In this document: positions 3,867 to 7,190 of the stretch, one piece after another
How the letters are laid out: each line of letters opens with the position of its first letter
Position numbering within the stretch: position 1 is the stretch's first letter
DNA from: an uncultured Clostridia bacterium
GTDB lineage: Bacteria > Bacillota > Clostridia > Christensenellales > UBA1242
Length of the DNA: 7,190 nucleotides
Assembly (NCBI GenBank): GCA_944380695.1
Contig: CALWII010000080.1
Location: forward strand, 1-7,190
Direction: 5' to 3'
Notes under the pieces: generated by a model
The model's input: the letters and a program-made list of their open reading frames with translations, nothing else
Database searches by the model: none
What the model was told of the DNA's origin: nothing
Translations under genes and position numbers: made by a program

Positions 3867-5918
3867 ATGAACAAAGAATTTAAACCTTTATTTACACCGT
3901 GGAAAATCGGTAATGTTGAAATTAAAAACAGAATTGTTGTTTGCCCAATGGGTGGGACATCTCTATTCGGCTGGATGGAACATCACCATTTTGATAAAGA
4001 TGCAGCCAATTTTTTCCTTAACCTTGCTAAAAATGATGCGGGGCTAATTATTCCTGGTATTGCGCCATTGCGAAACTTAATGGGGGGAGCTTGGTTATAC
4101 AAAAGCAAAAGATCGTTTAAAAAGTTAAAAAAGTATATGGAAGAGATTCATAAAACAGGAGCAAAACTCTTTATTCAATTAACAGCAGGATTTGGACGAG
4201 CATTTTCTATTCCGACGGCGTTTGTTCCTATGCTTAAAAACAGGTTTTTAAATGCTCTCATTAAACCTATTCTGAATGTCTCTTACATTTGCGCTTCCCC
4301 GAGTAAATTGCCTTCACGCTGGGCGGAGGGGGCAATGTGTAGACCACTCAAAAAGAGCGAAATTCAAAAAATGATTGACGCTTTTGCTAAAACGGCTAAA
4401 TTATGTAAAGAGGCAGGTGTCGATGGAGTTGAAGTACACGCAGTTCACGAGGGTTATTTGTTAGATCAATTTACAACGAGCTACACAAACCATAGAACTG
4501 ATGAGTATGGCGGAAGCTTTGAAAATCGTTTTAGATTCCCAGTTGCCGTTGTAAAAGCTATAAAAGAAGCTTGTGGCAATGATTTCCCAGTTTCTTTAAG
4601 ATATTCCGTTGTAAGCAAAACTAAAGATTTTTGTTCAGGAGCTATGCCTGGCGAAAAGTTCAAAGAAATTGGAAGAGATATGAAAGAAAGCGAAAAAGCC
4701 GTAAAATATCTCCAAGATGCTGGATACGATATGCTTAATTGTGATAATGGAACTTATGATGCTTGGTATTGGGCACACCCACCAGCATATATGCCAGATA
4801 ATTGCAACCTAGCCGATGTCGAGCATATTAAAAAATTTGTCGATATCCCTGTTGTTTGTGCTGGGAAAATGGTCCCATCAGTGGGAGCAAAAGCAGTGCT
4901 TGATGGTAAAATTGATGCCGTTGGTTTTGCAAGACAATTTTTGGTTGATTGGGAATGGGTTAAAAAACTTGAAAATGGGAATTTAGATGATATTCAACCT
5001 TGTATTCATTGTCATAATGGTTGTTTTCCACTTTCACATTATAAAGGAATAGCAAATGGTGCAAGCGTTTATGATTCAAAACATATGTCAAGATGCGCAC
5101 TAAATCCTATGACTATGCAAAATGGAAAGTTTGATTTAAAACCAGCAAAAAAGATAAAAAAAGTCGCAGTAATTGGTGGCGGAATTGGCGGTATGGAAAC
5201 TGCAAGAATTTCCGCTTTGAGAGGACACGAAGTGACCATCTATGAAAAAAGTGACAAATTGGGCGGGGTTTTTATTCCAGCTTCAGCACCGGAATTTAAA
5301 GAGGCAGATAAAAAACTCATAAATTGGTACAGAAAACAAATTAAGTCGCTGCCAATAACTGTTAAATTAAAAACAGAGGTCCTTGATTTGAGTAAAATTG
5401 AGGCGGACGAAATCATTATCGCAACAGGAAGCAAAGAAAATACACTTAAAGTCACGGGAGCAGATAAGTGCATAAGTGCAATTGATTATCTTTCGGGCAA
5501 AACTGTAGGTGAAAAAGTCGCTATAATCGGTGGCGGATTAAGTGGCTGTGAAATTGCCTATGATTTGTTTTTGAAGGGTAAAAAACCAATTATTGTTGAA
5601 TCACAAAACGACCTTATGGTTTCCAAATCTCTTTGTTTAGCAAACTCTTCGTATTTGAGAGATTTTTTTAAAATGAAAAAAGTTCCTGTCTTCCTTGAAA
5701 GTTCGGTGATTGAAATCGGGAAAAATTTTATTAAGATAAAAGATAAAAACGGGGAGATTAAAAAAGTTTTAGTTGACGATGTGATAACTGCAATCGGTTA
5801 TAAACCCAATCCTATCGCAAAGCCTTCAAAACATATTCATATTGTTGGCGACGCTCTGAAAGTTGGGAATTTGAGAATAGTTGTTTGGAGAGCTTGGGAA
5901 GTTGAACAAAAAATATAA
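3867..5918 (+). CDS. FMN/[4Fe-4S]/FAD NAD(P)H:flavin oxidoreductase, 2,4-dienoyl-CoA reductase (old yellow enzyme) family
   Basis: This 683-aa modular reductase has the family's normal length. Residues ~5-345 form the FMN-binding TIM barrel: LFTPWKIGNVEIKNRIV at the N-terminus, HAVHEGYLLDQFTTSYTNHR (191-210, active-site histidines) and DEYGGSFENRFRF. Four cysteines C379, C382, C386 and C410 form the [4Fe-4S] site. Two nucleotide-binding motifs follow: GGGIGG (437-442) for FAD and GGGLSG (555-560) for NAD(P)H, with IIIATGS between. The chain ends GNLRIVVWRAWEVEQKI. Electrons should pass from NAD(P)H through FAD and the cluster to FMN and then to an unsaturated substrate, which I cannot name; dienoyl-CoA, bile-acid and cyclic enone reductases share this plan. 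The last cysteine spacing is 23 residues rather than the usual ~11-12. GAGGAG (3855-3860) lies 6 nt before the ATG. A TATAAT at 3845-3850 lacks a matching -35. No signal peptide, so cytoplasmic; probably oxygen-sensitive. Confidence 0.92.
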   Translation: MNKEFKPLFTPWKIGNVEIKNRIVVCPMGGTSLFGWMEHHHFDKDAANFFLNLAKNDAGLIIPGIAPLRNLMGGAWLYKSKRSFKKLKKYMEEIHKTGAKLFIQLTAGFGRAFSIPTAFVPMLKNRFLNALIKPILNVSYICASPSKLPSRWAEGAMCRPLKKSEIQKMIDAFAKTAKLCKEAGVDGVEVHAVHEGYLLDQFTTSYTNHRTDEYGGSFENRFRFPVAVVKAIKEACGNDFPVSLRYSVVSKTKDFCSGAMPGEKFKEIGRDMKESEKAVKYLQDAGYDMLNCDNGTYDAWYWAHPPAYMPDNCNLADVEHIKKFVDIPVVCAGKMVPSVGAKAVLDGKIDAVGFARQFLVDWEWVKKLENGNLDDIQPCIHCHNGCFPLSHYKGIANGASVYDSKHMSRCALNPMTMQNGKFDLKPAKKIKKVAVIGGGIGGMETARISALRGHEVTIYEKSDKLGGVFIPASAPEFKEADKKLINWYRKQIKSLPITVKLKTEVLDLSKIEADEIIIATGSKENTLKVTGADKCISAIDYLSGKTVGEKVAIIGGGLSGCEIAYDLFLKGKKPIIVESQNDLMVSKSLCLANSSYLRDFFKMKKVPVFLESSVIEIGKNFIKIKDKNGEIKKVLVDDVITAIGYKPNPIAKPSKHIHIVGDALKVGNLRIVVWRAWEVEQKI

Positions 5919-5994
5919 GCATTGTGTTAAATTTAAAGCCGTGTTTTAATTTCGTTTTTTAAAGTTCATTTGTCAAGCATTTTATTACAAGAAG

Positions 5995-6023
5995 TTGACT
6001 TATTTTGTGCAAAATGCTAAAAT
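5995..6023 (+). promoter_or_regulatory. Promoter of the suf operon, positioned for a leaderless sufC mRNA
   Basis: TTGACT (5995-6000), a 17-nt spacer and TAAAAT (6018-6023) match sigma-A consensus at five of six positions in each box. Six bases separate the -10 from the ATG, so transcription should begin at or within a base or two of 6030. The spacer holds a 12-bp near-palindrome, TTTTGTGCAAAA (6003-6014), and GCATTTT (5977-5983) is inverted as AAAATGC (6011-6017) across the -35. Either could bind a repressor, but no regulator is identified. The gap upstream (5919-5994) has no clear terminator for the preceding gene. Confidence 0.8.
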
Positions 6024-6029
6024 CGTCTT

Positions 6030-6749
6030 ATGTTAAAACTTGAAAATATTTCTTATTTTGTATTCGAAAATGGTAAAAAAAAGTTCATTTTAAACAAAAT
6101 GAACTTATTGTTTGATGAAAAAAAGCTTTATTGTATAACAGGACCAAACGGGAGCGGAAAATCTACTCTTGTTAAAATTATAATGGGTATTTTTGCGCCT
6201 TCTACCGGTAAAATTATTTTTAATGGTCAAGATATAACTTCTTTAAGTGTTGACCAAAGAGCAAGATTAGGGTTTAGTTATGCATTTCAAACTCCTGTAA
6301 CTTTCAAGGGGCTCAAAGTTCTAGATTTGATGAACATTGCTTGTGGGCAAAAAAATGATTTGTCTTCCTTATGCTCTTATCTTTCTAGTGTCGGCCTTTG
6401 TGCGAGAGATTATATTAATAGGTCTGTTGATAAAAACCTTTCGGGCGGTGAATTGAAAAGGATTGAATTAGCTATGCTTCTTGCTCGTAACGGGAGCGTT
6501 AATATTTTTGATGAGCCAGAAGCAGGAATTGATTTGTGGAGTTTTGACAACCTAACTAAAATTTTTGAACAATTAAGGTCGAAAACACAAATTGTCGTTA
6601 GTCATCAAAATAAAATTTTACAAAAAGCAGATTGTGTTATAGTTTTGAAAAATGGTAATCTGGAAAAGATTGGCACTTTTGAAGCCTTGCAAACTATTAT
6701 TCAAAATGACAAATGTGCTAAATTGCGAGGTGACAATGAACGAAATTGA
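6030..6749 (+). CDS. sufC: Fe-S cluster assembly ATPase SufC (ABC-type)
   Basis: SufC is the cytosolic ABC-fold ATPase that partners SufB/SufD-type scaffolds in building Fe-S clusters; it is not a transporter. The 239-aa chain has Walker A GPNGSGKST (38-46), a Q-loop glutamine (Q87), the signature LSGGELKR (137-144), Walker B NIFDEP (158-163) and the H-loop histidine (H192). EPEAGIDLWSF after Walker B and the SufB-like gene immediately downstream separate it from ordinary ABC transporters. No Shine-Dalgarno precedes ATG 6030; with the promoter ending 6 nt upstream, a leaderless message is likely. The chain begins normally for the family (LKLENISYFV), so a later start is not needed. It overlaps the next gene by 14 nt. 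Arrangement as sufC followed by one SufB-like gene fits the minimal SufBC-like (SMS) systems of anaerobes, although genes beyond the window are unseen. Confidence 0.93.
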   Translation: MLKLENISYFVFENGKKKFILNKMNLLFDEKKLYCITGPNGSGKSTLVKIIMGIFAPSTGKIIFNGQDITSLSVDQRARLGFSYAFQTPVTFKGLKVLDLMNIACGQKNDLSSLCSYLSSVGLCARDYINRSVDKNLSGGELKRIELAMLLARNGSVNIFDEPEAGIDLWSFDNLTKIFEQLRSKTQIVVSHQNKILQKADCVIVLKNGNLEKIGTFEALQTIIQNDKCAKLRGDNERN

Positions 6750-7190
6750 AAAGAAGCTTCTGGAAAAAGTTTCAAACCTTCACAAAATTCCATCAGGTGC
6801 ATTTTCTATTAGAAAAAATGGCAAAACAATAAAACAGTCAAGCACGGACGAGATACAAATCTCGCCAAAACAGGACGGTAGTGGAATAGATGTTTTTGTT
6901 AATCCCAATGTAAAAAACAAAAGTTTGCATTTGCCGGTTATCATATCTATTGGTGGTATAAATGATTTGGTTTACAACAGTTTTTATATAGGCGAAAACG
7001 CAGAGATTACAATTATTGCAGGCTGTGGTATTCATAATTCTTCTTGTAATAATTCACAACACAGCGGTGTGCATACTTTTCATTTGGCTAAAGGTAGCAA
7101 AGTGCACTATATAGAATCTCATTTGGGAGAAGGGGAAGGGACAGGAGACAAAATTTTAAATCCAACCACCAACATTTATCTCGATGAAGA
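6736..7190 (+). CDS. SufB/SufD-family Fe-S cluster scaffold protein (SmsB-like), 3' truncated by window
   Basis: The visible 151 codons open with MNEIEKKLLEKV. They contain blocks typical of the short SufB-like scaffold of anaerobes: LPVIISIGGINDLVYNSFYIG, ITIIAGCGIHN (at about residues 91-101), HSGVHTFHLAKGSKVHYIESHLGEGEGTG and KILNPTTNIYLDE. This beta-helix family assembles clusters together with SufC. The ATG at 6736 is chosen because GAGGTG (6727-6732) lies 3 nt before it, and the start overlaps the sufC end (stop at 6749) by 14 nt, pointing to translational coupling. The frame stays open to the last base. Such proteins are usually about 300 aa, so roughly half is missing. Whether it acts as SufB or SufD cannot be settled from this half. 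Confidence 0.88.
   Translation, partial: MNEIEKKLLEKVSNLHKIPSGAFSIRKNGKTIKQSSTDEIQISPKQDGSGIDVFVNPNVKNKSLHLPVIISIGGINDLVYNSFYIGENAEITIIAGCGIHNSSCNNSQHSGVHTFHLAKGSKVHYIESHLGEGEGTGDKILNPTTNIYLDE

Overview
The window looks like low-GC, AT-rich chromosomal DNA from an anaerobic Bacillota (Firmicutes), probably an uncultured clostridial or gut-type lineage. The evidence is a Spo0A-type DNA-binding domain, AGGAGG-type ribosome binding sites, sigma-A-like promoters, a two-gene SufC/SufB-like Fe-S module and an oxygen-sensitive type of flavin/Fe-S reductase. This assignment is inference; no marker gene fixes the genus. The standard genetic code fits all genes.

Left part (1-660, minus strand). A tRNA-Cys(GCA)-tRNA-Leu(UAA) pair, both with encoded CCA, is read leftwards from a clear promoter (TTGACT-N17-TATTTT). 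It ends at a hairpin/T-run terminator just after tRNA-Leu. Beyond it lies a tandem repeat with a period of about 164 bp. Each unit carries a GC-rich, strongly self-complementary element, a copy of the terminator and a copy of the last 21 nt of tRNA-Leu. The window begins inside this array, so its true copy number is unknown.

Regulatory gap (612-952). Apart from the tRNA promoter, it holds four copies of a TTTACAAAA motif, two of them inside a 15-bp inverted repeat, next to a TTGGAG-N17-TATAAT promoter. The motif resembles the Spo0A box, and the gene that follows (953-1336) encodes a stand-alone Spo0A C-terminal DNA-binding domain with no receiver. This is the most unusual gene in the window and suggests a phosphorylation-independent, self-regulated Spo0A derivative.

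Centre (1367-5918, plus strand). Next come murC (UDP-MurNAc:L-Ala ligase), a CofE-family F420-0:gamma-glutamyl ligase homologue of the long (~390 aa) Bacillota type, and a 683-aa FMN/[4Fe-4S]/FAD reductase of the 2,4-dienoyl-CoA reductase/old yellow enzyme family. The first three genes are closely spaced and could be co-transcribed. The CofE homologue sits beside a cell-wall gene, and no F420 gene is visible.

Right part (5919-7190, plus strand). A strong promoter places its predicted start at the A of the sufC ATG, so sufC is a candidate leaderless gene. sufC overlaps a SufB/SufD-family gene that runs off the window. Together they look like a minimal SufBC-type Fe-S assembly system, which could supply clusters to enzymes such as the upstream Fe-S flavoprotein.
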